Part shown: positions 1 through 12,476 of the stretch, piece by piece
Layout: each line of letters starts with the position of its first letter
Position numbering within the stretch: the first letter of the stretch is position 1
Source of the DNA: Rehmannia glutinosa
Lineage: Eukaryota; Streptophyta; Magnoliopsida; Lamiales; Orobanchaceae
Reading direction: 5' to 3'
Length of the DNA stretch: 64,000 nucleotides
Assembly: GCA_016081115.2 (NCBI GenBank)
Contig: JABTTQ020003040.1
Coordinates: forward strand, 186,001-250,000
The notes under the pieces: generated by a model
Database searches by the model: none
What the model was told of the DNA's origin: nothing
What the model saw: only the letters and a program-made list of their open reading frames with translations
Made by a program: the position numbers and the translations under genes

Positions 1-281
1 TTTATATTTAGCAACACAATTTTAAGGGAAAACAAGATATTTCAAAAAAACAAAAACTATTTTATTTATATATATACACATATATTAAAACATTATAAAA
101 CATACAAGCTCATATATAATTTCAAATGTACAGCTTGAAAACTTGAGTATCAAAATACGTTCATAAATATAAAAAATAATTTCAATCAACATGAAAAGTA
201 TGTTAATATATAAAATGTAATTTTCTATATATAAAATAACACTATGAGTATAATTTCATATTAAATAAATATTAATTTTCT

Positions 282-284
<3 letters not shown>

Positions 285-346
<62 letters not shown>
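285..346. repeat. compound microsatellite (CA)n-(TA)n
   Basis: An uninterrupted CA run of about 16 units passes directly into a TA run of about 14 units. The rest of 1-451 is AT-rich and I see no gene or element in it. Confidence 0.95.
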
Positions 347-349
<3 letters not shown>

Positions 350-899
350 TTATGCATAGATTCATGTGATATATAAAATTTGGATACATATTTTGAGATA
401 TTTTCTTTAGTTAAATTTTTTAATTGAATTTAATGGATTTAAATATAATTCCAAATTGTGATACCCCATGTTCGATAAACCTAGAATTTTATTTGAAATA
501 ATTATTATATTATGTTTCTAATAATTTATGTCATTTAATTGAATAACAGTTGTGGAGTTTGAATAATTTTCTATATCTATTTGACTTTACAATTGCTTTT
601 GAGACTTAATTTATTCAGATTCAAATTAGATTTATTATTATTTTACTATTAGATTAATTATCTATCATATTAATTTTTTTTTTGATTTAAGATTTTAGTA
701 CTATAATTGTTAATTTTATAGATTCTATTTTAGTTTGGATTTTAAAAATATTGTAGCTTGGTGTGTAATATATTCCAATATTTTTTTAACAAGCCCAAAA
801 ATTCAATCTTTAATTTTCAGCATTTTATATAGCACAAGCCCAAGTCAATTTTATTGTCAGCAATTTTAACTCAATCCCAACCCTAAACCACAGCCCACC

Positions 900-906
900 T
901 ATTTAA
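900..906 (+). promoter_or_regulatory. TATA-like box of the solo LTR
   Basis: TATTTAA sits in a C-rich context, followed within 80 bp by the pyrimidine-rich tract. This is the usual layout of an LTR promoter. Activity is inferred only. Confidence 0.4.
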
Positions 907-969
907 CACCCCAAACCCCAAACTCTAATTCATTTTCAGATTTTTCACACACTTTCACACACTAAAAGG

Positions 970-1260
970 TGTGGCCTCTCCCTTTTCCTCCTCCCTCTTT
1001 CCAGCGGCACTGCCGAAAATATATATTTTTTTCTTCTTTTTTTCTTGCTTTCTTCTTCTTTTTTTCTCTTCTTTCTCCTTTTCTCCTTCCTTCCCTTCCC
1101 CGCTGCCGCCACCCACCACCGCTGCAACTGCCACCACCGGTCGGCCACTCCTCCTTCTCTTGTTCTTTTTTTCTTTTCTTTCCTCTCGTTTCTCCTTTCT
1201 CTCTCTCTCTCTCTCCCTCTTCTCTTCTCATTATGTTTCCGACAACCACCGCCGTTGCCA
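970..1260 (+). other. pyrimidine-rich tract with CCACC/CCGCC runs
   Basis: Nearly pure C/T sequence with blocks of CTT, CTCT and CCACC. It opens several overlapping frames of 60-137 codons on both strands, all low complexity (Phe/Ser/Leu or Arg/Glu/Lys). It is best read as transcribed leader of the surrounding LTR, not as coding sequence. Confidence 0.6.
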
Positions 1261-1905
1261 CCAACCACCGCCGGAAATCCCGCCGGTAACCACCACCACT
1301 CCGCCTTATTTTTTTGTTGTCCGGCGACTGTCCCTTCTTCCCCCTTTCAAGCTCCACTGCCACCACCACCGCTAACGGCCACTACCGCCGGTCACCTACC
1401 GGAAAAGAATTTCGAGAAGCTACTCATGGAGTTTTACCATTCATGGAATCAAATTTAAAAGTGGGTAAAATATTTATTTGAAGGTTAATTGAGTGGGTGA
1501 AAAATTGTAAATTCGTTTCTTCAATGAGTGATAAAAGTCCTATCTTTTATATAAATGGGTTTGTTTATACTTTAATAAAATGTGAAATTCATTTGAAATT
1601 AATGAAATTGAAATTGGGTAAAATGTCTGTTAACATGTAAATCTCTTAGAAAACCTGGAATTTAGATTACTACATTGCATTTACGTTTTGTCAAAACTAT
1701 CAATTAGGTTGTACTGCATATGAAATCTTGTTTTTGAAAGTTTCTATTCTATGGTATATTTGTGAGGTTTAATCTTAATTTATTGGGGAATGGGATTGCT
1801 AGGTGATGGATTTGATTGTATATTAATTAAGACATGATAATTTTAAAAGAGTGGACTAATGACTGGAAATATAATTTGACCAAAGACCCCATATTATTAT
1901 ATGTT

Positions 1906-2933
1906 TGTTGGAAATAATTACAGTGTTTACAACGGAAAAGCCTTCAAGATGGCTAACAAAACATAAACATAAAATTACAAGAAATGTAAAACCTAACTAT
2001 TACAAGTCTTGAATGAATTCTAACTCCAGAAGCATGAATCTGACAGAATTTTAAAAACAAAAGCCGAGTCGAGTAGAACTCTATCAGCAAGACAAATACA
2101 TCCCATTTAGTGCTCACGGTTTGACGTAATGTCCCCAAAGATAAAACGGCTTAACCTCCTTTGTCTGAGTAGCACCATCGACACAAAGGCACCTTTCGAA
2201 CTCGAAGATGCGAGAACTGGTTGCTGGACACGAGTGCAGAAGGAAGTATTCTCGAAATTGTTCTTCGAAAAGTTACGACACTTTTACCGACACATGAAAA
2301 ATATGCAGAGATATGCGATTTTTCTGTGTATACTGACTTCATCTCTTCCTTCTAACTCCCTCAAAGCAGCAAAATGCCTAAGACTTATATAGGCCATAAT
2401 TTCCAACACTTGTAGAGAATTAAAGATTAAGAGAGTGGGAATTAAACCACATGTAACTCCCATGAGTTATAAACCCCTTATATGACCATTACTTGAGGAG
2501 TTACAAACTCCAAAAGCCACATGAATCTAGACACCTCCAATGTCTAGATTCATCAGACCCAACAGTTACTTGAATTTGGGCCAAGCCCATTTTTAAGTTA
2601 CAAAACTAACTAAACCTGAACCCGAGCCCAAAGGATCGGTTCGGTCCAAGGCCCATTTGTGGTCATACACTTGTGTTATAGTATATCCAACCAATAACAC
2701 CTTCTAGTATTTATACTAGGATAAACTATGCCCATTCGCGTGGCCAACATCGTGTATTAATTTCTCACTCATCACCGAAATTCGGTTTTGAGAAATATAA
2801 AATACTACAAACATCTACTCGAAAAGTAGATTAATAATTTATAATTCAATTCCTCCAGAATTAAATTCTTAGCCACCGAAAATTTGGTCAAAGTCGGGTC
2901 GGCGCCCGCTTTCTCAAAACTAAATTTCCAATA
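1906..2933 (-). repeat. copia 3' LTR
   Basis: Direct repeat partner of 6753-7802. Relative to that copy it keeps about 15 bp after the initial TGTTGG, and it has many scattered substitutions, indicating an old insertion. It lacks a 49 bp stretch (about 7381-7430, a partial duplication of a TCTAGATTCATC motif) found only in the other LTR. Confidence 0.85.
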
Positions 2934-2942
2934 ATTCCCCAC
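2934..2942 (-). promoter_or_regulatory. polypurine tract of the copia element
   Basis: On the minus strand GTGGGGAAT directly abuts the start of the 3' LTR, as expected for the plus-strand primer in reverse transcription. Confidence 0.6.
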
Positions 2943-3515
2943 ATGAGTGGAAATTAATGCATGCATGAATGCAGACACGCAACCAGTCCTCAAGAGACAA
3001 TACTGCATCCGGAAAGGTAGCTTGTGGCTTTGAACCTTCCGTAGTTAATACCATCGGGTACACTGGCGGCCTAGTGGACGCAATGCCTTGAACTATTCCT
3101 CCACGGTGTATACCGAGACAATAGAATTAACAAAGTAAGGTCTCAACACCTCCTGTTCTCACGTTTCTGGCCATGGACACCACTTTGGATTCAAAGTGTT
3201 ACTTTGAAGCGGCCCCACTTCTCACTTACATAGGTGATCTCCGAGTATCCTGCCATACTCAACCTCAATAAGGTGTAGGAATCATTAAAAGTCATATGAC
3301 TTAGCCTCACCACAACTTGCAGGTGTTTCAACACTTGGCATTGCTCTCTAGGGATGGGTTGAAACATTGTTTCCAAGTGTTACAACATAACCTTCATAGC
3401 TTAGTTTTCCCATTGAACCAAGTTCTTGGGATCTCCAAATCATCATGGTTGGGTTACCACTATGATGGTTATTTTACTTTGTGGACTTTAAGCCCATTCC
3501 TTCTAAAGAATTTAC

Positions 3516-3830
3516 TCAATTGATCTCTATTGATCCTTTCGTCAAAGGATCTGCTAAATTGTCTTTTGACTTTACGTAGTCAATTGACATCACACCATTT
3601 GCGATCAATTGTCTAACGGTATCATGTCTCCGACGAATATGTCTAGATTTACCGTTATACATATTGCTTTGTGCCCTTCCTATAGCCTCTTGGCTATCAC
3701 AGTGAATCATCACAGAAGGCGCAGTCTTCCTCCAACATGGAATATCTTCCAAAACGTTTCAAAGCCACTCTGCTTCTTCACCAGCTTTATCCAAAGCTAT
3801 AAACTCTGATTCCATGGTGGACCGAGCTAT
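3516..3830 (-). pseudogene. copia RNase H domain (broken)
   Basis: The carboxyl end of the copia polyprotein. On the minus strand the sequence shows an ESEFIAL motif near 3800, then HCDSQEAI, and KDNLADPLTK near the end, which supply the acidic residues typical of copia RNase H. An in-frame TGA separates the first motif from the rest (the second open piece starts at 3752). It lies just upstream of a non-coding stretch (2943-3515) before the polypurine tract. RNase H would degrade the RNA of the RNA-DNA hybrid during reverse transcription. Inactivation is clear. Confidence 0.85.
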
Positions 3831-3980
3831 ACACGTTTGCTTCGTGGACTTCCACGATACCGCACCACCTCCAATGATGAATATGTATCCACTAGTGGAA
3901 TAAGAATCTTTCGAATCCGAAATCCAACTAGCATCGCTATACCCTTCAAGTACAGTCAGATATCTCGAGTAGTATATCCC

Positions 3981-5208
3981 CTACTCCAAGGTATACTTCA
4001 AGTATTTTAACACCTTGGTTAACGCTTTCCAATGCTCGTGGCTTGGATTTCTCGTGAACCTACTCAACATATTTACAGGGTAGGCCAAGTCTAGACATGT
4101 ACAATTTGTAACGTACATCAGACTGCCTATAATACGTGAGTATTCCATCTGAGCCACTGGTTCTGCTTTATTAGCAACCAGATTTACACTTAAATCAATG
4201 GGCGTCTTTGACGATGAACTGTCAAAAGCATTGAATTTCTTGAGCACTTTCTCCACATAGTAGGATTGTCACAAGATAATTCCATCACGAGTTATGCTGA
4301 TTTTTATCCCCAGGATCACATCAACAGTTCCCATATCCTTCATGTCAAAGTTTCCCTTTAACATTCTTTTCGTGTCTATGATAACATCATGACTACTGCC
4401 CATGATTAACAAATCCGTCTACGTATAGACAAACTATGCCAAATGCTTCCGATGTCCTTTAGACATATACGCATTTATTACATTCGTTGATTTTAAACCC
4501 ATTTGACAACATCGTGTTGTCAAACTTAAGATGCCATTGTTTTGGAGCTTGTTTCAGTCCATACAAGGATTTATTAACTTGCACACCTTCTTTTCTAGAC
4601 CGGGTGCAACAAACCCTTCAGGTTGTTCCATATAGATTTTAGCATCTATCTCTCCATTCAGAAACGCTGTCATGACATCCATCTGATGAATCTCTAGATT
4701 GTGCAAAGCAGGAATCTCGAGAAGCACCCGAATAGACACAATCCTCGTTACCGGAGAATAAGTGTCAAAGAAGTCATACCCTTCTTTTTGTTTAAAGCCT
4801 TTGGCTACAAGCCGTGCTTTATACTTATCAATAGTTCCATCTGGTTTACACTTCTTCTTTAGGATCCACATACATCGTAAAGGTTTATGATCATCAGGGA
4901 GATCAACTAACTCCCACATATGGTTTTGTAGAATGGACTCAATTTCACTATTGATTGCTTTGCCAGAGCGGAGCATCTGGACTACTTAGAGCCTCTTTAA
5001 TCGAGTTCGGCTCACCATCTAACATCAATGTTAGAAAGTCAGGTCCAAAGGACTTAACCACCTGAGGCCTCTTACTTCGTCTCAGTTTTTCACCACTCGG
5101 TGTTGAACTAACTGTTCTGTCAAATGTGACAGCAGGTGTCATACCGAATGTTGTTCCAGATGTTATAACACCCAAAGTAGCACCTTCAAAGAACATCTCG
5201 CAGAACAT
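3981..5208 (-). pseudogene. copia reverse transcriptase (broken; YVDD changed to YVDG)
   Basis: The domain is spread over three open pieces: 5208-4948 (variable linker ending in the EALSSPDAPLW motif that starts copia reverse transcriptases), 4976-4554 (with KARLVAKGF and HQMDVMTAFLNGE) and 4256-3981 (with IGSLMYVTN and NMLSRFTRNPS). Frame changes lie near 4975 and 4550. The catalytic box at 4414-4425 reads YVDG, not YVDD, so one metal-binding aspartate is lost as well. The family copies element RNA into DNA; this copy cannot. The linker is rich in Thr/Ser/Gly/Val and resembles the palindromic repeats upstream. Confidence 0.9.
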
Positions 5209-5355
5209 CGCGGTGCTCCGGATGTTATAACACCAGAAGTAACACCTCCAGCAACACCTCCAGAAACATCTGTATACAATCGTTTCTTTAAACTTCCATT
5301 TATCATTTCTTTACAAGGATAATATTCTCAAAGAATATAGCATTTCTTGACTCAA

Positions 5356-5658
5356 TTATGGTCCAATTGTCATTTTTGGATTTTCTGACTTATGTACCAT
5401 AAAATGATATGCACTACTATTAAGTGCATAACCAATAAATACACAATCGACCATTTTAGGACCGATTTTAACTTGTTTTGGTTCAGGTATTCCAACCTTA
5501 GCCAAACACCTCCATACTTTAAGGTATTTATAAGAAGGCTTACGATTTTTCCACAATTCGTAAGGAGTCTTATCTTTCCCTTTAAGTGGGATTTTATTTA
5601 ATATGTGGTTAGCCGTTAAAACAGCTTCCCCCCACATAATCTGAGTTTCTTTGTTCAA
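5356..5658 (-). pseudogene. copia integrase C-terminal fragment
   Basis: One open piece of 100 codons carries WGEAVLTANHILNKIP, TPYELWKNRKPSYKYLKVW and CVFIGYA, the conserved end of copia integrase. The zinc finger and the D,D,E core that should lie further right are absent. The element therefore lost most of its gag-protease-integrase region. Confidence 0.88.
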
Positions 5659-5840
5659 CTCCGTATTACGCCAGAACTTACACAGTTCGTGGTCTTTTTA
5701 TTAGCATTAGAATGCTTTTCGATGTTCTAAAACCATTAGAACCTCGTTCCAACAATATCGTTAGAACCTCGTTCAAACAAATTTCAGAACCTTGTTCTGA
5801 CAATTCTATTCGAACCATTTTACAGCGAGTTGTGACCTTA

Positions 5841-6024
5841 GATGTTGCCACACCTTCAGCAACATTTCAGACATCACACTTGGTTCTGAAATTGCCTTAG
5901 GTGTTACAACACTTTTGGCAACATTTCTTGCAAATGTCGTTCACTGTCTGTCTCTGGTGTTACAACACCTCAAACAACTCTTTCTGCAACTGTGGTTCAA
6001 TGTCGCTTCTGGTGTTACAACACC
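5841..6024. repeat. palindromic tandem repeat inside the copia element
   Basis: The near-palindrome GGTGTTACAACACC or a variant recurs at 5841, 5900, 5956 and 6011, a spacing of 55-59 bp, with related spacers. Relatives (GATGTTATAACACC) occur near 5159 and 5219 in the linker of the polyprotein. Confidence 0.7.
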
Positions 6025-6752
6025 TCTGACAACACTTTCTGCAACACTTAAATCTGCAACTGTAGCTCGAAAGCCAAAAGTGAGAGAAAGTGTGTGGTCA
6101 TACCCCTGTGATCATTTGGATCCGTTAGAATTCTTAAAAAGTATTCCAACACAATTTTCTCAAGTCTCTACCAAGACGTCCATGGATTTAGCTTCAGGCC
6201 TTCGATTGCTTTCTTCGATTTTCAATCGAATAATCAGGCCACTAATCCAATTTCCTTCTAGTTATGCATTTAGGAATTCATGAAAATTTTCCAACCTGGT
6301 AACAACATCTAAACGATGCAAACCATATAGAATTTTTCATTTAAAGCACATCCCTTCAGCACGAATATCATGCGGGATCAGTTGAAACTTCTAGACTAGT
6401 TTCAACACATTTTTGGATTCTTGGAATCATCCATTTTTCAATCCAAAAAACTAGAAATAACGAACCTCTTGGAATCACATCCTCATTTCGTATTTGTTTT
6501 CAAAACCATGAACATCTTGGAATAACATCCTCAGTTCCACACGATACAAACAGTAAAGTTTACCACTAAGTCCATTAAGGACAAAGTCACGACATAGGAA
6601 ATTATTATCCTAGCCACACGCTTCAAACGCGACGCGTTTTTAGCAACAACAACAATTCCAGCAACCATTGGAAGGTCTTCTGTCAGATTCATCTCCAAGC
6701 TAAGGCTATATTTCTCTTCTCCATCGTGAAGGTACGTTATTTGTCTTGCGAT

Positions 6753-7802
6753 TGTTGGTTACAACGGGAAAAGCCTTCAAGATGGCTTACAAAATAGAAA
6801 CATAAAATTACAAGAAATGTAAAACCTAACTATTACAAGTCTTGAATGGAATCTAACTCCAGAAGCATGAATCTGACAAAATTTTAAAAACAAAAGCCGA
6901 GTTGAGTAGAACTCTATCCGCAAGACAAATACATCCCGGCTAGTGCTCACGGTTTGACGTAATGTCCCCAAAGATAAAACGGTTTAACCTCCTTTGTGTA
7001 CAGTAGCACCACTGACACAAAGGCACCTTTCGAACTCGAAGATGCGAGAACTGGCTGCTGGACACGAATGCAGAAGGAAGTGTTCTTGAAAATGTTCTTC
7101 GAAAAGTTACACTTTTACCGATATTTGAAAAATATGTAGAGATATGCGATTTTTCTCGTATACTGACTTCATCTCTTCCTTCTAACTCCCTCAAAGCAGC
7201 AAAATGCCTAAGACTTATATAGGCCATCATTTCCAACACTTGTAGGGAATTAAAGATTAAGAGAGTGGGCATTAAACCACATGTAACTCCCATGAGTTAC
7301 AAACCCCTTATATGACCACTACTTGAGGAGTTACAAACTCCAAAAGCCACATGAACCTAGACACCTCCAATGTCTAGATTCATCCACACATGAACCTGGA
7401 CACCTCAAGTGTCTAGATTCATCAGGCCCAACAGTTACTTGAATTTGGGCCAAGCCCATTTTCAAGTTACAAAACTAACTAAACCTGAACCTAAGCCTAA
7501 AGGATCGGTCCGGTCCAAGGCCCATTTGTGATCATACACTTGTGTTATAGTATATCCAACCAATAACACCTTCTAGTATTTATACTAGGATAAATTATGC
7601 TCATTCGCGTGGCCAACATCGTGTATTAATTTCTCACTCATCACCGAAATTCGGTTTTGAGAAATATAAAATACTACGAACAACTACTCGAAAAGTAGAT
7701 TAACAATTTATAATTCAATTTCTCCAGAATTAAATTTTTAGCCACCGAAAATTTGGTCAAAGTTGGGTCGGCGCCCGCTTTCTCAAAACCAAATTTCCAA
7801 AA
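6753..7802 (-). repeat. copia 5' LTR
   Basis: Direct repeat partner of 1906-2933. It contains a partial internal duplication around 7350-7430 not present in the other copy, and lacks about 15 bp near its left edge. Confidence 0.85.
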
Positions 7803-9725
7803 ATATTTACTAGCCATAAGCTTAATTTCATAACCTCATTGTAATTGGCTACTTAAATAATAATAACAATGATTAACAAAATATGTTGTTAATAAACATA
7901 ATTGGTGAACCAAAGAGAACAAATGTATATTGATTTTCTATTAACTAAGTTATTAAAAGTTCCAAAGAAATCAAATCTATAAGCTTTAAAAAAAAAAGAT
8001 ACGAAGTATATTGTTATAATTAACATATTGATTTAAATTTCAGATGTAGTGTTTGTTAAAATGAATTGGAAAAGTTAGCTTGTATGGGAATCATTGTAAT
8101 TGTAGAACTTGATATTAATCATGTCCTTATTTTATAATAATTAGTGATGTATTTGCTGCTGCGATAGGATATCTAAAATTAAATATTGTGGGACATTGAC
8201 GCTATAATAATTTGCATAAAATTTATTAGATAAAATAAATAACGATTTTACATAGCTTGGCTAAGGTCAAACATTTTTCATATATTAAGAATATTTCTTG
8301 TGAACTCTTATTAAAAATTAGTTAGACTTGTATATTATAAAATTTGATAAATGTGTCTTTAATTTTAACTTTAAAATTGTTTCGAATAATTGACACAAAA
8401 TTGGACTAAACTGTATTTTTAATAAACTGGACAATATTGTATTTCACTTGAAATCAAGAATAATTAACCCTAGTCGAGATAAGATGAATTACCCATGTAG
8501 CCTCATCACTTTTACAAAATTAGAGAACTTCTCACATGTGAGATAGACGAATTCTATTATCAGTCGTTAAGATCGAGAATTTTTATTCTTGTGTTGTAAT
8601 GTCATGTCATGTGCACAAGTATTTTAATTACTTTATACCCATTTCATTTGCGATCAATTATGATATGTATCATTTCTTGCCTTGAAATTTATTGATATTT
8701 TACCGTTATCATTTATCGTTACGTTCTCATTTATTTGTCATTGAAATTGATTTTCCGAGCCTTATGATGAACCCGTTTGGCGTGTGTAATTTGGGACAAT
8801 CAATCGAATAGGTCGCCTGTTGGTGTTTGCTCGACTATACATGTGCCTATTCCCATTTTCTGGTCGGGCCAGAGACGACGACAGAACTTGGGTCGTAGTA
8901 TTGATATATTCCGGAATATGACGAACTCTGGGTATAAACCCACAGCTAAAGAGTCGTCGAGCCACTCGAGAGAGATAAGGTGCATGGAGACTTCGGCTTG
9001 GTGAGTTGGAGAACGCAATAGGGTTCGATATTTGATCAACATCGACCCTGTGTTTTTTTATTTTGTGTATCCCGTTGGTTTTTAAAATGGGGCATATGAC
9101 CTTGTCCATTTTAAATTTGATTTGAAGGCCGTAGATTGTCTTACCGTATTTGTGCTATTATTGTATTTGATGCAACAACTTGAACATCGTGAGGTTAGTA
9201 CAATTTATATTCCATTTCGATATCGTTGCAATATTATTCCTGTATAATTTGTTTATTCGTGATATTGCCTACTTGTGCAGTGATATTTATTTGATAGGTT
9301 TTGTAATTAACATTAGTCTTGTTAATTCTGCATTCATTTGCATACATGAAACAGTTTTGTTCATTAAGTGATTAACTTAAAGAATCTCTTTCAAGTTGTC
9401 ATTAATAACTCTTGTATTCCCATTCTCCTACCCACTGAGCTCATTTAGCTCACCCCATATTTTTCCTAAAAATTTTCAGAGATAGACGAAATTGAGTTTG
9501 GACACCCATACAAGAGTAATGCGGAAATTGAATCGTGTTGTATCACTACTTTGATTTTGCTCTAAAGTATTTTGAAGTGTAATTTTACTAGCTTTGATAC
9601 AATTTTTCGATGTATTATTTGTTATTATTAAGTTTTCTAAGTTAAGACTTCCTTTGTAATATTTATAATATACTTAATTTATGTAATTACGGTTACTCTG
9701 TAAATTTTTTTTGTTGGTAGACTTA

Positions 9726-10264
9726 GGCCATCTCCAACCTAACTTCAAATTCTACACTATCACACCAAATATGCAAAAAACTCCCTCCAACCCAACTCTA
9801 AACCTTACACCAAATTTGGTGTAGTGAACAGTTTTACACTTCAAATTTAAATTTCAATTGTATCCTCATTTTAAATATAATTAATTCATATAACTTCGTT
9901 TTAATAATTAATTAACATTTGCTATAAATAATAATAAATAACAAATAATTATAGTTAAATTAAAAGAGATACTAACATTAATTTTAATATTTATTTTTCT
10001 AATATAATTAATTAATGTAATATTAATTAAATATAAGTTTTTAGGTAATTACATTAACAATAATAAACTATATTTAAATGAAATAATTGTATAAATAAAT
10101 AAATAAATAAATTTGGTTACTAGAAAATGAAAAAGAAAGAATAAAATATTCATTTGGTGTAAGATGGTGTAATGGGTTGGAGATGGTTTTCAAAAAATTA
10201 CACCAAAATATCAAATTTGGTGTAGTTTTTACACCAAATTTGGTGCAATGGGTTGAAGATGGTC
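9726..10264. mobile_element. PIF/Harbinger-type MITE (Tourist-like), 539 bp
   Basis: It is flanked by TTA on both sides (9723-9725 and 10265-10267). The ends are inverted: GGCCATCTCCAACC on the left, and the complement of the right end is GACCATCTTCAACCC. Subterminal repeats of TTTGGTGTA and ACACCAAATTTGGTGT occur in both halves. The middle is pure AT-rich sequence without a frame. The LTR sequence on either side joins cleanly when it is removed. Confidence 0.85.
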
Positions 10265-10417
10265 TTAGATCCTGTAGTATTGTAAGTTTAAAATTGCCGT
10301 ACTTTTGGAAAATTACGCTTGTGGAGCTTAAGTTAGTAAATATTTGAAGTATGTTATTCGTTAATTGAGATCTTTGTGATTATTTTTTGGTTTATTGAAT
10401 TTGGGTCTTACACAAAT

Positions 10418-10996
10418 TATTGTTAAAAATGGTCTAAGCCCAAAGAACAACTGTATATAGAGATCACAAATAGCAAAACAATACATGAATATACAAATTG
10501 ATGTCCAATAGCTCAAATGCATAACTTTTAAAGCTCATTACAAATTACAAAATGATGAGTATATATATTTTTTTATATATTTTCATTTATTATATTTTTG
10601 TTATTTAAATTTTATATATGTAATATGGATGTCAAACCGAAGGTCATAAAAAATTGATTAATTTGATATATTATACGTAAAAAATGGATCAAAAATAAAA
10701 AAATTATTAATTTTTTTAAAAATAAAAACTTAAATATAATAATTAATGCAATACACACAGAGATTTAGAAACATAATTTTAAATAATTCCACTTTTTATA
10801 TTATTTTAAAAAGTGAATATTTAAAGAAAGTTGACTATCAAATATAATGAAGTACCAAATATTTATCACTTTTTTTATTTTTTTATTTTTTTTATTTTTA
10901 CACATATCTCTTTTACCTTTTATAGTAACTACAAAAGGACGAAAAAATATTCTCTTACTATTTCCAGAAGCGACTGTTATTTTATATATATATATA
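10418..10996. other. AT-rich stretch, no gene seen
   Basis: Low-complexity AT-rich sequence between the solo LTR and the next TIR element, ending in a short TA run (about 10983-10996). Small open frames at 10801-11080 are made of T/A runs and look random. Confidence 0.6.
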
Positions 10997-11479
10997 GGGG
11001 TTGGTTCTGGTGAGACCATTTCCTGCGGTGAGACCGTAGGGACTGATCTGGACCGTTATAATAAATCAACAGAAGGTTGAGATTAAAACAATAAAAATAA
11101 TAGAAAATGTTTGAATAGTATCATATCAGGGGCAAAATCGGACAGATTGATATTAATTAAACAGGTAAATTGCGTGTGATTGCTTAAAAATAGGGAAAAT
11201 ATATTTCACCATAATTAGTTCCTAAATAAACGCCGCAATACATATCCTTATCTCCATATTCCTTTGACGTTTGAAAATCACATTGCTCTGACTTATAATT
11301 ATATTTGATTTAAACTGGTAAATTGTTTTGTTCTTTCAATAAAGTCCCTGATTTTATTTTCGATGTTTTGACGTTAATATTCATTTTTAAACATTCATTA
11401 GCATTCATTGGTTCAATGCTAATTTATAACTAAAATTAACTTTTCAATGCTAATTTAGAATAAAAGTAATACATATTTT

Positions 11480-12342
11480 GTGTTCAAGAGATGCATATTC
11501 TAGTGAGTTTATGGATGAATTGCATATTCAGTGTCCATGTGATGCATATTTAGTGTCCATGTGATGCATATGTAGTGTTCAAACTTGTCATTTTGCATTT
11601 TTTAATAATTTGTATTTCGTAAGCTTATAAAGTGAATAAGTAAAATTAAACAATTTTTTTTGGGTTCAATGCTATTTTAGAATAGAAGCATTGCTTATTT
11701 AGTGTCCAACCAATGCTTATTTTTAAATTGCATATTCAGTGTCCATGTGATGCATATTTAGTGTCCATGTGATGCATATGTAGTGTTCAGGCTTGTCATT
11801 TTGTATTTTTAATTAATTTATATTTTGCAAGCTTATAAAGTAAATAATTAAAATTAAACTATATTTTTTTTGGGTTCAATGTTATTTTAGAATAGAAGCA
11901 TTGCTTATTTAGTGTCCAACCAATGCTTATTTTTATATAGTTGGATTGCATATATAATTTACATTTGATGCATATTTAGTGTCCACGATAGACATAATTA
12001 GTGTTCAAACTTTTTTTTTTGTATTTTTAAGTAATTTCTATTTTGCAAGCATATAAGTGAACAATTAAAACTGAGTTTGTTTTCGGGTTCAATGCTATTT
12101 TAGTATAGAAGTAGTGCATATTTAATATACATATTATGCATGAAATAAATTCTAATGAAATTAATACTTTTCAGTTCAATCTAGTTGATGATTTTTATTT
12201 TTGATGTTTTGACGTTAATATTTATTTTTGAAAATTTATTAACCTTCATTGGTTCAATGCTAATTTATAATTAAAGTTAACTTTTCAATGTTAATTTAGA
12301 ATAAAAGTTGTGCAGATTTAGTGTTCAAGGGATGCATCATAT
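11480..12342. repeat. ~210 bp tandem repeat with TGCATATTTAGTGTCCA motif
   Basis: Imperfect copies of a unit containing GTGATGCATATTTAGTGTCC, a TTGTCATTTTG box and a GGGTTCAATGCTATTTTAGA box start near 11520, 11727 and 11945. The array continues beyond the nested insertion at 26258-26400. Confidence 0.75.
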
Positions 12343-12476
12343 TCTAGTGTAGGTCCCAAGGGGTGTGAGTGTAAGGTTTAGAAGGGGGGGGGGGTTGAAT
12401 AAACCTTACCAACTTTTCAAATTTAGTCCTTTTAAATATACAGAGTTAATACTACACTAAGTCCTTGATGGACAGC

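Larger units (their letters stand above)
1906..7802 (-). mobile_element. decayed Ty1/copia retrotransposon
   Basis: Two direct repeats bound the element (1906-2933 and 6753-7802), with TGTTGG at the plus-strand left edges. The flanking 5-mers ATGTT (1901-1905) and ATATT (7803-7807) differ at one base. Integrase, reverse transcriptase and RNase H pieces lie in copia order on the minus strand. Gag, protease and the integrase core are missing or unrecognisable; the space 5700-6750 holds degraded sequence and a palindromic tandem repeat. It is inserted in the solo LTR 457-10412. I found no tRNA-Met primer site beside the right LTR. Confidence 0.85.
457..10412 (+). mobile_element. solo LTR, split by a copia element and a MITE
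   Basis: The left end reads TGTGATACCCC and the right end GGGTCTTACA, and both are flanked by the same 5 bp CAAAT (452-456 and 10413-10417). With the copia element (1906-7802) and the MITE (9726-10264) removed, about 3.5 kb of LTR remains. It has a TATTTAA box at 900-906 followed by a pyrimidine-rich leader-like tract (about 970-1260). No internal domain or second LTR is seen, so it is a solo LTR. The stretch 8762-9130 and the last 150 bp are clearly related to the reverse complement of the LTRs at 48052-56331, which shows a shared family and gives the plus orientation. Between 7803 and 8760 I see only AT-rich LTR sequence. Confidence 0.85.

Noticed and set aside
945..1458. Overlapping frames of 60-137 codons on both strands
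   Set aside because: They come from a C/T-rich low-complexity tract and have no domain.
8762..9109. 75-115 codon frames, similar to frames at 48817-49240 and 54103-54507
   Set aside because: They lie inside LTRs, occur on both strands, and recur only because the LTR is repeated. The conserved block is reported as DNA instead.
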